Source: Bacteroidota bacterium
GTDB taxonomy: Bacteria; Bacteroidota; Bacteroidia; Chitinophagales; JADIYW01
Assembly (NCBI GenBank): GCA_016705125.1
Contig: JADIYW010000028.1
Location: 124,001-188,000 of the forward strand
Reading direction: 5' to 3'
DNA: 64,000 nt
This document shows positions 1 through 9,164 of this stretch, piece by piece (positions within the stretch are counted from its first letter, which is position 1; every line of letters starts with the position of its first letter). A program made the translations under genes and the position numbers. The notes under the pieces are model-generated. The model searched no databases, was not told the origin of the DNA, and saw nothing but the letters and a program-made list of their open reading frames with translations.

Positions 1-195
1 TTTAACCTATAAACATCACCAATTACGAGGTCATTTTCATCAGTGGATTCAATTAATGCAGGATACCAATCAATTTGAAACAATTTAGCTTTTTTTATAT
101 ATCCCAACCCTACAAGTATCGCATTCTTGGCAATTTTTTTCTGCCATAGGATGAGCAGCATTCATTCTTAAAGTGCCATACGTAAATAAATACAT
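1..195 (-). pseudogene. gamma-glutamylcyclotransferase-like (AIG2/YtfP) fragment, frameshifted, runs off window edge
   Basis: The frame opens at 195 with the family signature LFTYGTLR, the nucleotide-like binding loop of gamma-glutamylcyclotransferase/AIG2-type proteins, which cyclise gamma-glutamyl amines to 5-oxoproline or belong to related uncharacterised enzymes. Reading continues to a run of seven A on the minus strand (about 90-97), where the frame stops. Dropping one A restores a continuous frame with WYPALIES and VIGDVYRL, which match the later strands of the fold. The 3' part lies outside the window. It is either a sequencing indel or a real frameshift. The family call is good; the substrate is unknown. 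Confidence 0.6.
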
Positions 196-250
196 TGTAC
201 AAATCTATTTCTTTTTCTTTTATTTTTAAAACTAATTCTGATTTTCCTCA

Positions 251-284
251 AAAAAAAAGCCAACCATTTAGGTTGACTTTTTCA
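251..284 (-). terminator. Rho-independent terminator after the TPR gene
   Basis: Ten-base arms (AAAGCCAACC and GGTTGACTTT, one G-U pair) with a four- to five-base loop are flanked by an A run at 251-259, which becomes the U tract on the minus strand. It sits about 20 bases past the stop of the TPR gene and closes the TonB-system operon. The other side also carries several T, so it could work in both directions. Confidence 0.75.
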
Positions 285-300
285 AAATATTTTTTTTCTT

Positions 301-2000
301 TTATTTTATGGTGGTCATTACATCCAACATATCTTTATCTTCAGGTGCCAAAGCTTTCACACTTAACCAGTGCGATTTATATTCATCATAATTTTGAATC
401 ACTCCATAATAACTACCTAAATATTTATGTGCTTCAATAAGGTCATTTTTGTATTTTACAGGGTCTGAAGTCGCCAACATTACCAATTTCGTATAAAATG
501 GAACTCCACTTCCCACTGCAAAATCAATATCTTTTCTAGCGTTATATTTACCTAAATACCTATTTGCTTCAATTAATTCTGATTTAAATTTTGTCGTGTC
601 AGTAGCTAATTCTGTTACTTTCTGATAAAATGGAACCGCTAATCCTTTGGTTAAATCTGCGTCCAATTTAGCATTACATTTACCTCTCCATTGAAAACTA
701 ACGATTGAATTTGGGGACATTTCAATTGCCTTTGCAAATGCAGCATCGGCACCAGCATAATCTTTGGTAAAATACAATGCGCTTCCTAAACCTAAAACAT
801 CATTTACCGATTTTTTGTCTTTTTATCTATGGCATTTTGATATGCTTTTGCAGATAAGTCAAATTTTTCATTTTATAATAACCCGCTCCCATATCGCTAT
901 ACATATCAGCTTTGCTTGGGTCCAATTCAATCATCTTTTCTTTCATCACCATTGCCATTGAATCCTGACCTGATTTTTCGTATAATTTAGCAATAAATTC
1001 ATAATCTTGTGGTAAAATTTTTCCGGGTTTAGCTACTTCAAATACTTTATTTAAATATTTTAAAGCCTCTGCATCATTATTTAATTCAAGATTAGAATAT
1101 CCCATTAATCTATTCATTACCACATTATTAGGGTCAGTTTTTAAAAACTCCGATGCTTCTTTTATTGCATTTTGAAAATCTTTTGCTTGATACAAAATTT
1201 TGGCATAACGCTCCTTTACGTCGATTTTATCTTCTGCCATCGATGCATATTTTCCAAAATAATCTTTTGCTTTTTGATAATCTTTTTGGATACTGTAAAT
1301 ATCTGATAATTCTCTATTAGTAGGAGCAAAATTTGGCTCCGCAGCCGCCGATTTCTCTAAACTAACTATTGCATCTTTATAATTTTTTGTAGATATATAA
1401 ATCTTACCCAACTTATAATGCGCCACAAAATTCTTTGGGTCAAAATCAGTTACGAAGCCATAGTTTACAATTGCATTTCCTAAATCTTTTTTGGCATAAT
1501 ACATATCGCCTCTATGCATATAGGTATCTGTATTTTTAGATACAAGTGCCATTGAGGTATTAAGCAACTCCTCTGCTCTAGCAAAATCTTTTGTTTTGCC
1601 TTCATAAAATGCTTCGGCCGTTCTATTTATTACCGCTGCATCTTTTTGCCAAGTGAAACAGCCTTTGCTGCATTCGCTTTTGCATCTGCACTATTATTTT
1701 CTTCCATTGCTATTAAAGCCAAACCTGCAAAGTTCGAACCTTCCTTTGGTGCCATCTCTGAACCTTTCTTAAAGCTGCTTTTTGCACCTGCAATATCACC
1801 AGTAGTAAACTTTGTATCACCAGCATAATAATAAGCCAAACCATTTGTTGGTTCTTTACTGATTATACTTTCAAATATTTTTAAAGCACCTACATAATTT
1901 TCCATTTGCAGTGCCTTTACTCCTTCTTGAATGGTTTGAGCAAAAATTCGGTGCTTATAAAAGCGCTAAAAATTGTAAATGTGATTTTTTTGGTAAACAT
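301..2000 (-). pseudogene. periplasmic tetratricopeptide-repeat protein, interrupted by several frameshifts
   Basis: The reconstructed product is about 560 residues. It starts at 2000 with a signal peptide (MFTKKITFTIFSAF, then an FAQ cleavage-like site) followed by many TPR helices, for example GDMYYAKKDLGNAIVNYGF and AHYKLGKIYISTKNYKDAI. The frame breaks near 1945, near 1640 (an A run), near 860 and near 805. Each break is repaired by one base, after which TPR sequence continues without loss. TPR proteins scaffold protein complexes. The place directly after a PstS-like lipoprotein in an ExbB/ExbD/TonB operon is a familiar Bacteroidota arrangement, so a role in envelope transport or energy coupling is inferred. 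Confidence 0.75.
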
Positions 2001-2005
2001 ATTTT

Positions 2006-2947
2006 TTAATTTAATTCATTTGTTAAAGAAACTAATCGTACAGGCATAGAAATGGGCAATAATCCTAATTTTAAAACAATCGTTTGCCCAATATCGCTTC
2101 TTGTATAATTCATAAATCCAGTAGCTAATCCAGTATGTGGTTCTTTCGAAATCATTACTATGTCTCTATAATAAGGATATTCGCCTGTGGCTAAATAAGC
2201 CTGATAAGGTTTGAAAGCCTTCTCTTCATAAGCATCCATGATACTAAGTACATTTATAGAATTAAAAAATTCTTGTGTACTAGGATCATCACTATCACTT
2301 ATCCATCCTGCACCAATTATGCCAATAGCATTTTTGTCGCTTTCTACAAATTTTATCACTGCTGGATTATCATTCATAGCATAACTTTTTTCAAAAAGTG
2401 TGCCACCCTTTAAAATTGAATCTCGGCAATAACGAACAATACTCGAATTTTTATTATCAAACACCACCTTTATCTCACCATTTCCGCCTAAATCATTCCA
2501 ATTTGTTATTTTTCCTGATAAAATTTCTTTAACATTTTTTTGCGTTAGCTGTTTTAATGGGTTATCTTTATTTACAATAAATGCTACTGCATCACGAGCA
2601 ACTTTCACCTCATCTGGGGTAATCCTTGTGGCTATTATATTTTTCTTTTCGGCTTCACTTAATTTCCTACTTACTACAATCATTCTAACACTATCTGCCA
2701 ATAATAACCGAAAAGCATCCACTTCGGAAGTATATCTTATGTTCAATTTAGCATCTTTATAAGCACTTTGGAATGCATTTGCCTCGGCATCTACTAGTAA
2801 ACTACAACTTTCATCTGCAGCTATGGAAATTTCACCACTTGTAGATGTATCAGTATATATCACCTTCTTTACATTCGATTTGCAAGCCACTAAAAATAGA
2901 ACTATAAATAAGGAAAGAAGAAATCGAAAATTAATTTTAAACATCAT
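2006..2947 (-). CDS. PstS-like phosphate-type substrate-binding lipoprotein
   Basis: This is a 313-residue protein with a lipoprotein signal (LFIVLFLVAC, Cys at about 22), followed by a PBP-like domain of the PstS class. Visible family features are the early ESCSLLVDAEANAF region, VARDAVAFIVNKDNPLKQLT, and GKITNWNDLGG with a later NDNPAVIKFVESDKNAIG. PstS proteins bind phosphate for the PstCAB ABC transporter, but no pstC, pstA or pstB is nearby. Instead the gene lies between TonB and TPR genes, as in other Bacteroidota. Its ligand, and whether it feeds an ABC transporter at all, are unknown. A start three bases later (MFKINF) is equally possible. Confidence 0.8.
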   Translation of the reverse strand: MMFKINFRFLLSLFIVLFLVACKSNVKKVIYTDTSTSGEISIAADESCSLLVDAEANAFQSAYKDAKLNIRYTSEVDAFRLLLADSVRMIVVSRKLSEAEKKNIIATRITPDEVKVARDAVAFIVNKDNPLKQLTQKNVKEILSGKITNWNDLGGNGEIKVVFDNKNSSIVRYCRDSILKGGTLFEKSYAMNDNPAVIKFVESDKNAIGIIGAGWISDSDDPSTQEFFNSINVLSIMDAYEEKAFKPYQAYLATGEYPYYRDIVMISKEPHTGLATGFMNYTRSDIGQTIVLKLGLLPISMPVRLVSLTNELN

Positions 2948-3016
2948 TTTTTTTAAAACACGAAATTAAACATTTTCTTTATTTGATTTTACTTTTTCAC
3001 CTAAATTAGGATTTAT

Positions 3017-3194
3017 TGTGTTTGAGGAAGAGTCAACGGTCAGCTGTTCGCAGTTTAGTTATAGGTGATTTGTAATTAGTAATTAGGCTATTTAGCTTTC
3101 ATTATTAAAAATTCAAAAATTAACCATTCATTATTAAAAATTCATCATTAAAAAAAGACTTGAATCTCACTTCTTGATTTCTTGCATCCATCCA
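3017..3194. repeat. intergenic mosaic repeat, copy A
   Basis: The gap between the PstS-like gene and the FGE-like gene contains, in order, a GTCAACGGTCAGCTGT-type word, TTAGTTATAGG / GTAATTAGTAATTAGG words, CATTATTAAAAATTC (repeated at about 3097 and 3129), and ACTTCTTGATTTCTTG. The same ordered words recur near 44.8 and 63.7 kb, and inverted near 58.3 kb. No coding potential is seen. Confidence 0.55.
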
Positions 3195-4292
3195 TTATTT
3201 AACGCATCGAAAACCCAAGTGATTTGACGCTGTTCTACTATCACCTTTTCCACGAGTACCTACCATAAAACGGGTGCAATACAAACTAGTACACAAAAAT
3301 GAACCACCCCGATGTACTCTTTTTGGTTCTGTAATATCCGACGATTGGTTTGGACCTTCAGGATTTTTGGCTATGCTAGATGCAATTTGTGTATAATAAT
3401 TTTCGTCATACCAATCACTGCACCATTCCCAAACATTACCCGCCATATCGTGTAATTTATATCCGTTTGGTGGGTACTGAGCTACCCTTGCCAATCCAAC
3501 AAATCCGTCCTCTCCCGTGTCTCCTCCTTTTACAGGAAAATTCCCCTGATAAATATTTGCTTGGTATTTATTGTTAATCTTCAAGTCATTTCCCCACACA
3601 TAAGTATTTCCCGATACGCCTCCACGGGCAGCAAACTCCCATTGTGCCTCGGTTGGCAATTTTTATGCGCCCATTTGGCATACGCTAATGCATCTTCATA
3701 ACAAACCTGCACCACCGGATAATCGGCCTTTCCAATTATATTGTCATTAGGCCCGCTTGGGTGACGCCAATTGGCACCTTCAACAAATGACCACCACTGC
3801 ATATAATTGCGCAAATCAACCTCATTTGGTGTGGGACTAAAAACTATAGAACCAGCCACCAAATCGGCAGGCAAAACATTTGGAAATTCTGCCTGACTAG
3901 GTTTTTGTTCAGCTACTGTGATATAACCCGTTTGAGAAACAAATTTAGCAAACTCCGCATTGGTTACCTCCGTTTTGTCCATCCAAAAACCATCTAAATA
4001 GACTTGATGGATAGGTTGAGCATCTTTTGTAATACCACCAATACTACATAACGATTCATCACTTGAATTGCAACCCATTGAAAAAGTGCCTCCTGGAATC
4101 CAAACCATATTATTTGTAGCCGCTTTACTTTCTTTTTCATTTTCAATAGTGGGCAGAAAAACACTTTCAACAAGCTAACAGTTTCTAATCTTTTTTCCCT
4201 TTTTCTTTTAGAGTAAAAATAAAAATACCTAAACCGATTGAAAACAAAATAAATAATAATAAAATCTTTTGAAGGCTTTTTCGACTATACAT
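3195..4292 (-). pseudogene. formylglycine-generating enzyme (SUMF1/FGE-sulfatase) family protein, frameshifted
   Basis: The reconstructed protein starts at 4292 with an N-terminal hydrophobic anchor (QKILLLFILFSIGLGIFIF), then VWIPGGTFSMG, DGFWMDKTEVTNAEFAKFV, LPTEAQWEFAARGG and HDMAGNVWEWCSDWY, ending in HLGFRCVK. These are the hallmarks of the FGE-sulfatase domain. The two catalytic cysteines of true FGE are present in GGSFLCTSLYC, so it could be an active Cys-to-formylglycine oxidase rather than a catalytically dead SUMF1-like protein. Frame breaks lie near 3665 (an A run) and twice near 4150-4200. No sulfatase is seen in the window; gliding-motility GldJ/GldK proteins share the fold but usually lack the Cys pair. 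Confidence 0.75.
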
Positions 4293-4421
4293 GGTTTAAA
4301 TATCTAAAATGGTATTAAATTTCATTTTCGATTTAACAGAAAATAAACTTCAAAAACGAAATCGATATTAAAATTAATCAAACCTATCCTATTTTAAAAC
4401 TAAAAAAGTTCAAAAAACAGA

Positions 4422-5260
4422 TTAGTTTGGAATGACAAATTTAACCGGCAAATTAAAACTTACTTTTACTGGTTTTCCGTTATTCATTCCAAGGCCCAAT
4501 TCGGCATTAAAGAAATAACTCGTATTGCTTCTTTATCCAAATCCTTATTGATTGATTTTACAATTTTTATGTCATTTATTTCGCCATTTTTACCTACTAT
4601 AAAATTCACAATTACAGTACCTTCAATTCCATTCTCCAATGGAATTCTTGGATAGGTCATATTTTTTGAAAAGAATTTTTTACGAGCATCATCACCACCT
4701 GGAAAAAGGGGCATAACAGGTGCCCAAGTAACAAAATTAGCCTCCTCGGCTGGCTTTACAACTTCCTTTTTCTCTATAGGGTCTTGCTGTCCTCCTGGCT
4801 TTACTTCTTTGTCAACCCCTGTTCCTTCATTTAATCCCGAATATGGATTACCATGATTCTCAGTTGTCATGGTTTCAATTGGTCTATTAGTTATTTCATC
4901 TAGCTTATCACGGTTATCTTCTTTATCACTAACTTTAACATTTAGTTTGTCAGCTACTTTTTCAACTTTTGCAGTTGAATGTGAGGATTCAGTTTTAGGT
5001 TATAAATTTGTCTCCTATAAACTAAATCCCGCCAATCGAATTCCTAATATCAGGCATTTTTTTTTGAAACCTCCATGAAATGCGGGAATCAATAAAATTA
5101 ATCCAAAAAAAAGCAAACCACCAAAAAGAGCTTTTATCATATTGTCATTATATGATTGGCGCAATTCATAAGCACCATAAGCTCTATTTCTATTTTCAAA
5201 TACAATTTGATTTCGTTCATTGGAAAGTTCATCATTCCATTGTTGCATAAATAATTTCAT
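4422..5260 (-). pseudogene. TonB family energy transducer (second copy), frameshifted
   Basis: The N-terminus (from MKLFMQQWND at 5260) aligns residue for residue with that of the neighbouring TonB (MSIFGRGWND). Both have NERNQIVFENRNRAYGAYELR and one membrane segment, ALFGGLLFFGLILLIPAF. The C-terminal TonB domain is clear: MPLFPGGDDARKKFFSKNM, NGIEGTVIVNFIVGKNGEI, DLDKEAIRVISLMPNW. The linker lacks the Pro-rich stretches of the first copy and is acidic and lysine-rich. The frame breaks at the A run near 5055, again near 4990-5010, and near 4495 just before the last strand. It would transduce proton-motive force from ExbBD to outer-membrane receptors. Confidence 0.75.
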
Positions 5261-5414
5261 CTCTTTTAATTTGGTTTTATATTGCTTTATCAAAAAGCAA
5301 TTAGGTAAATAAAAAATCATTCACCTATCAAACGAAAAAAAATGAAATTATTGTGTTGAAAATAAGAATTACTTCTAATGGAAAAATTTAAGGAAGAAAT
5401 CTTTAAAAATCGAT

Positions 5415-5648
5415 TTACAATTCGTCTTCTTCTTTAGCACTCATTTTGGTAGCTTGCAATTTCCTATAAAGGTTAATGGCCCGCATAATACCGTAAAATA
5501 GTGCGAAAAAGGCAAATATTTTTTGGTAAAGAGGAGGAAGACTAGAATTTTGAATAGGGAAAAAGAAAAAAACTATGGCTATTACAAAATAAAACAGCAC
5601 CATAATTCCCTGAAAAATTAAAAGGAAATTATAGTGCTGCTTTTTCAC
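5415..5648 (-). CDS. small two-helix membrane protein
   Basis: This 77-residue protein has two predicted membrane helices (FLLIFQGIMVLFYFVIAIVFFF and KIFAFFALFYGIMRAINLY), a short basic start and a charged tail (KMSAKEEDEL). It lies 6 bases downstream of the first tonB on the same strand, so it is probably cotranscribed. I do not recognise a family beyond generic small membrane proteins found beside TonB/ExbD genes in this phylum. The function is unknown. Confidence 0.6.
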   Translation of the reverse strand: MKKQHYNFLLIFQGIMVLFYFVIAIVFFFFPIQNSSLPPLYQKIFAFFALFYGIMRAINLYRKLQATKMSAKEEDEL

Positions 5649-5654
5649 TTTATC

Positions 5655-6494
5655 TTATTGAATAGTAAACTTGATTGGCAACATGAAACTCACTTTTACA
5701 GGGTTTCCATTATTATTGCCTGGTTTCCAATTTGGCATACCCGTTACCACTCTTATTGCTTCTTTATCCAAATCTTTATTAACTGGTTTTGCAATTTTAA
5801 TATCTGAAATTGTACCATCTTTTCCGACAGTAAAATTTACAACTACAGTTCCATCAATTCCATTTTCTTGAGCCATTCTTGGATAGACAATATTTTTAGC
5901 CAAGTATTTTTTTAACTCTTCTTGCCCGCCTGGGAACTGAGGCATTACTTGTGCAAACGTAAATACTTTTTCAGGTTCTGGTTTTGGCTCTTCAATTTTT
6001 ACTGGCTCTGGATCTGGCTCTTTAACCACAACTGGAGCTGGAGTATTATCCACACCACCTACATAAGGTGTAGGATCGTTATTTACCACTGGTAAAGGTT
6101 TATCATCTATTTGGTCAATTACCTCTGGATCATCTTCTTTAGTAGTAACTACTGGTGGTATAAACTTAATTTGCTTAATTGGCGGCGGGGGTGGTGTATT
6201 TACTTTTGGTGGTGGCGGCACTTCCTCAATAGATGGAGGCGGCGGCAACTCTGTATAATTCAAAACAGCAGGAGGAGCCTTATCTTCCGTCACTTTATCT
6301 AATAAAGTTTTAATAAAGGGACCAGCCAAAGCAAAACAAAACAAAAAGACACCTAATAAAAGGGCTTTTGTCATGTTTTCACTATAGATTTCTCTTAAGT
6401 AATAGGCACCATAAGCCTTATTTCTATTTTCAAATACGATTTGATTCCTTTCACTTGAAAGTGCATCGTTCCAACCTCTTCCGAATATACTCAT
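5655..6494 (-). CDS. tonB: TonB family energy transducer
   Basis: It has 279 residues from the start chosen at 6494, five bases after the exbD stop. The order is a cytoplasmic N-terminus with SSERNQIVFENRNKAYGAYY, one membrane helix (ALLLGVFLFCFALAGPF), a Pro-rich periplasmic spacer (PPPPSIEEVPPPP, TPPPPPIKQ, then PEPEPVK-like repeats), and a complete TonB C-terminal domain (MPQFPGGQEELKKYL, NGIDGTVVVNFTVGKDG, PVKVSFMLPIKFTIQ). It couples ExbB/ExbD proton flow to TonB-dependent receptors. It is cotranscribed with exbB and both exbD genes. Confidence 0.9.
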   Translation of the reverse strand: MSIFGRGWNDALSSERNQIVFENRNKAYGAYYLREIYSENMTKALLLGVFLFCFALAGPFIKTLLDKVTEDKAPPAVLNYTELPPPPSIEEVPPPPKVNTPPPPPIKQIKFIPPVVTTKEDDPEVIDQIDDKPLPVVNNDPTPYVGGVDNTPAPVVVKEPDPEPVKIEEPKPEPEKVFTFAQVMPQFPGGQEELKKYLAKNIVYPRMAQENGIDGTVVVNFTVGKDGTISDIKIAKPVNKDLDKEAIRVVTGMPNWKPGNNNGNPVKVSFMLPIKFTIQ

Positions 6495-6498
6495 AATT

Positions 6499-7059
6499 TT
6501 ATGGGGTATTTGGTGCGCCCATTGAGGCAGCATATTGTTGAATAATATTTTTATCTTGCCCTGTAGCTTCCATCAATGCATACTTGGTTATATCTACTAC
6601 TTTCATTTCATCCAAAATATCCACTACATTTTTATAATTCGATTCATCCAATGGTTTAATGAAAACGAACATGGATTGCTCTTTATTGCCAAAAAGTGCA
6701 TTTATTTTGGTTTCATTTTCTTGTAATATTTTTCTGATACCACTTTTACTATAATTTGCCTCTTGTAATGTTGCTGGATTAATACCTGGATACCAATAGA
6801 TTTTATCATTATCGCCTAGCAAAAGTGTAACCACTCTCCTTTCATTAATATCAATTGGCTCAGAATTATCATCCTTTTCTGGAATTCTAATTTCCATTGT
6901 TTTAGGCTTATTCATGGTGGTGGTCAATACAAAGAAAGTAAGCAATAAAAATGCTAAATCCACCATTGGGGTCATGTCTATACGAGTAGACATTTTTTTA
7001 CTTCTTACCTTGCCACCTTTTTTATGACCGCCACCGCCACCTGCTGCTATTTCTCCCAT
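6499..7059 (-). CDS. exbD: ExbD/TolR biopolymer transport protein, second copy
   Basis: This 186-residue protein has a Gly-rich basic N-terminus (GGGGGHKKGG), the single membrane helix carrying the proton-path Asp in the family motif RIDMTPMVDLAFLLLTFFVL, then a periplasmic domain. It pairs with ExbB in the proton-driven motor that powers TonB. The gene starts 7 bases after the upstream exbD stop. Having two non-identical ExbD proteins per ExbB operon is normal in Bacteroidota; this one has the longer insert after the helix (PEKDDNSEPIDINERR). Confidence 0.9.
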   Translation of the reverse strand: MGEIAAGGGGGHKKGGKVRSKKMSTRIDMTPMVDLAFLLLTFFVLTTTMNKPKTMEIRIPEKDDNSEPIDINERRVVTLLLGDNDKIYWYPGINPATLQEANYSKSGIRKILQENETKINALFGNKEQSMFVFIKPLDESNYKNVVDILDEMKVVDITKYALMEATGQDKNIIQQYAASMGAPNTP

Positions 7060-7066
7060 TATTTAA

Positions 7067-7663
7067 CTATTTGTCGTTTTCAGGCGAAGTTAATAAATTA
7101 AAAACCGTAACATTTGTTTCTTGAAGTGTTTTCAAAACCTTGTTCACTTCAGGAAATTTGGTATTCTCATCTCCTTTGATGGCTACTCTTAATCGTGTAT
7201 TGGACAATCGTGCTTGCTTTATCCAATCCACAAGTTCGTTTTGTGCTGTGTCTTTAGGAATACCTGGTTGTTTTACTGCTTTTTGGGCTTTAAGGTCTAA
7301 CGCTAAGAACTGCTTCATATTTCCCATAGGAATGGCAATACTTGATCCTCCTGCAAATTTTTCCTTCTCCTCTTCAGTAAACGAAATGCCATATTTTTCG
7401 CCCATATTAGTAATTAACTGCTTACGAGCCGACTTACCTGAAACATCAATATATACTGCTCCTTCTTTTGACATAGTAAGGGTAAGCACGTCATTTTCGG
7501 GTATAATAATTTGCGAATTACTTTTTGGAGTTGTCACTTGTACTGGTTCTTCAGGCCTAAATTTGGCTGTCAACATAAAGAAGGTTACCAAGAGGAAAGC
7601 CAAATCCACCATCGGCGTCATATCGATAGTAGGCGAACTTCTATGTGGTTTTACTTTTCCCAT
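7067..7663 (-). CDS. exbD: ExbD/TolR biopolymer transport protein, first copy
   Basis: It has 198 residues and begins MGKVKPHRSSPTIDMTPMVD, with the conserved Asp in the transmembrane helix (DLAFLLVTFFMLTAKF), followed by a periplasmic domain of about 150 residues. It is the middle gene between exbB and the second exbD, with short gaps on both sides, so all are one transcription unit. The helix motif TPMVDLAFLL is shared with the neighbouring copy, while the periplasmic parts differ strongly, suggesting heteromeric ExbD dimers. Confidence 0.9.
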   Translation of the reverse strand: MGKVKPHRSSPTIDMTPMVDLAFLLVTFFMLTAKFRPEEPVQVTTPKSNSQIIIPENDVLTLTMSKEGAVYIDVSGKSARKQLITNMGEKYGISFTEEEKEKFAGGSSIAIPMGNMKQFLALDLKAQKAVKQPGIPKDTAQNELVDWIKQARLSNTRLRVAIKGDENTKFPEVNKVLKTLQETNVTVFNLLTSPENDK

Positions 7664-7696
7664 AATAAATTATTTCTTACTTAATGAATGAATAGA

Positions 7697-8512
7697 CTAG
7701 TGATTTTTAGATGCAAATGATTGCACTATGCTAAATCCAGCCTCATCTATACCATAAGTAAGTGAATCTATTTTAGATGTGAAATAGTTGTAAAATATAA
7801 TTGCTAACATCGAAGCAAAGATACCGAAAGCGGTATTGATAAGTGCCTCAGAAATACCTGTTGCTAATGCTGCAGTATCAGGAGTACCTGTAGTAGCTAA
7901 TGCACCAAAGGCTCTAATCATACCCAATACTGTACCAACCAAACCTAATAATGTAGAAATAGAAGCCAAAGTAGCTAAGATAGAAAGATTTTTTTCCAAC
8001 ATCGGCATTTCAAGTTGAGTTGCTTCCTCGATATCTTTAGAGATTCCTAACTCTTTTTTCTCATTATCTAATTCATTATTTTTTCCCATTTCTATGTATT
8101 TCAACAAACCCGCTTTAGTTACATTTGCAACTACACCAGCTTGAGCATCACATTCTTTAATTCCTTTTTCAATTTCGCCATTTTTAACAAGCGATCTGAT
8201 TTTAACAACAAAATCAGCTACGTTTCCTTTGCCACTTGCTTTACCTAATGAAATAAATCTTTCAATAGTTACTACAATTACAGTTAATAAACAAGTCATT
8301 AAAAAAGGAACTATGAATCCTCCTTTATGGATCGTACCAAATGTATTTAAAGGATGTCCTTTTACTGGATCGCCACCTTCAAAATTAGCAGTACTACCTA
8401 ACACAAAGATATATATCAAAACTGATACTACAAAAATGATAGGAATTGCAATCATAGCAAACGAAGATTTCATTGCCTGAGCAGAAGAAGAAATTGGTTG
8501 TTTAGCACTCAT
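7697..8512 (-). CDS. exbB: MotA/TolQ/ExbB proton channel protein
   Basis: This 271-residue protein has an N-terminal membrane segment (FAMIAIPIIFVVSVLIYIFVL), a second (FIVPFLMTCLLTVIVVTIERFI), a cytoplasmic loop, and the MotA/TolQ/ExbB core with STLLGLVGTVLGMIRAFGAL and ALINTAFGIFASMLAIIFYN. It forms the proton-conducting pentamer around ExbD. It is the first gene of the operon; the 190 bases upstream are AT-rich and contain no other gene. Confidence 0.92.
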   Translation of the reverse strand: MSAKQPISSSAQAMKSSFAMIAIPIIFVVSVLIYIFVLGSTANFEGGDPVKGHPLNTFGTIHKGGFIVPFLMTCLLTVIVVTIERFISLGKASGKGNVADFVVKIRSLVKNGEIEKGIKECDAQAGVVANVTKAGLLKYIEMGKNNELDNEKKELGISKDIEEATQLEMPMLEKNLSILATLASISTLLGLVGTVLGMIRAFGALATTGTPDTAALATGISEALINTAFGIFASMLAIIFYNYFTSKIDSLTYGIDEAGFSIVQSFASKNH

Positions 8513-8706
8513 AAAGCCTGTTTTTTTTAGTTTAAAGTAATAATTCTTATTAATGTTAATTTAATGAAAAGCCAAAAATAGTAATATTGTTAAAACATGC
8601 AACTATTTTATTCTTAATTTTTAAAGTTTTTTTTAAAAAATATTTTAGTTTAGAATATAAATAACTGATTAATAACGGAAAAAAATAATTTTATTATCTG
8701 CTCAAA

Positions 8707-9144
8707 TTAATTTTCCTTTTTCAAATTCATTTCTCGTTTAATTATGTCTGCCAACGAATTTTCTTTTAAAAGGCTTACTGTTTTTGCTCTTACTTCGCTA
8801 AACAAATCACGGATGCCACAGGTTTCCTCATCCTTGCATTCATCACATTTTTCGTAATATTTGAATGAAACACATGGCAAATAGGCTATTGCGCCATCAA
8901 ACAAGCGCATTATATCGGCAATATTTACTAGTTCTGGTGGCTTAATAAGGTAGTATCCACCACCCTTTCCTTTTTTGCTATTTAAAATACCTGCATTTTT
9001 TAAATCTAACAAGATGGCTTCAAGAAATTTTTGCGGAATGTGTTCACTTTCAGCTATTTCACTTATCAAAACTGGTGTTTTGGTTTCCACTTTTGCCAAA
9101 TAAACTAAGGCGTTTATTGCATATTTAGTCTTCTTCGATAACAT
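8707..9144 (-). CDS. Rrf2 family transcriptional regulator
   Basis: This 145-residue protein has an N-terminal winged helix (KKTKYAINALVYLAKV, HIPQKFLEAILLDLKNAGIL, GKGGGYYLIKP) and the Rrf2 cysteine region with PCVSF, CDECKDEETCGI. Several family members (IscR, NsrR) bind an iron-sulfur cluster with three such Cys; here at least four Cys are available. It reads in the same direction as the exbB operon, but about 195 bases separate them. A TTAC-TCG-GTAA palindrome lies just upstream of the start and may be its own operator. Target genes and signal are unknown. Confidence 0.88.
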   Translation of the reverse strand: MLSKKTKYAINALVYLAKVETKTPVLISEIAESEHIPQKFLEAILLDLKNAGILNSKKGKGGGYYLIKPPELVNIADIMRLFDGAIAYLPCVSFKYYEKCDECKDEETCGIRDLFSEVRAKTVSLLKENSLADIIKREMNLKKEN

Positions 9145-9153
9145 AATATCTAA

Positions 9154-9164
9154 TTACTCGGTAA
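9154..9164. promoter_or_regulatory. palindrome TTACTCGGTAA upstream of the Rrf2 gene
   Basis: A perfect inverted repeat, TTAC-N3-GTAA, ends ten bases before the Rrf2 start codon and overlaps a TAACTTTA sequence on the minus strand that resembles a Bacteroidota -7 box. Rrf2 regulators commonly repress their own promoters, so this is a candidate autoregulatory operator. That is an inference from position and symmetry only. Confidence 0.35.

Noticed and set aside
7140..7691. 183-codon open frame on the plus strand
   Set aside because: It lies entirely antisense to the well-supported exbD gene and has no recognisable domain.
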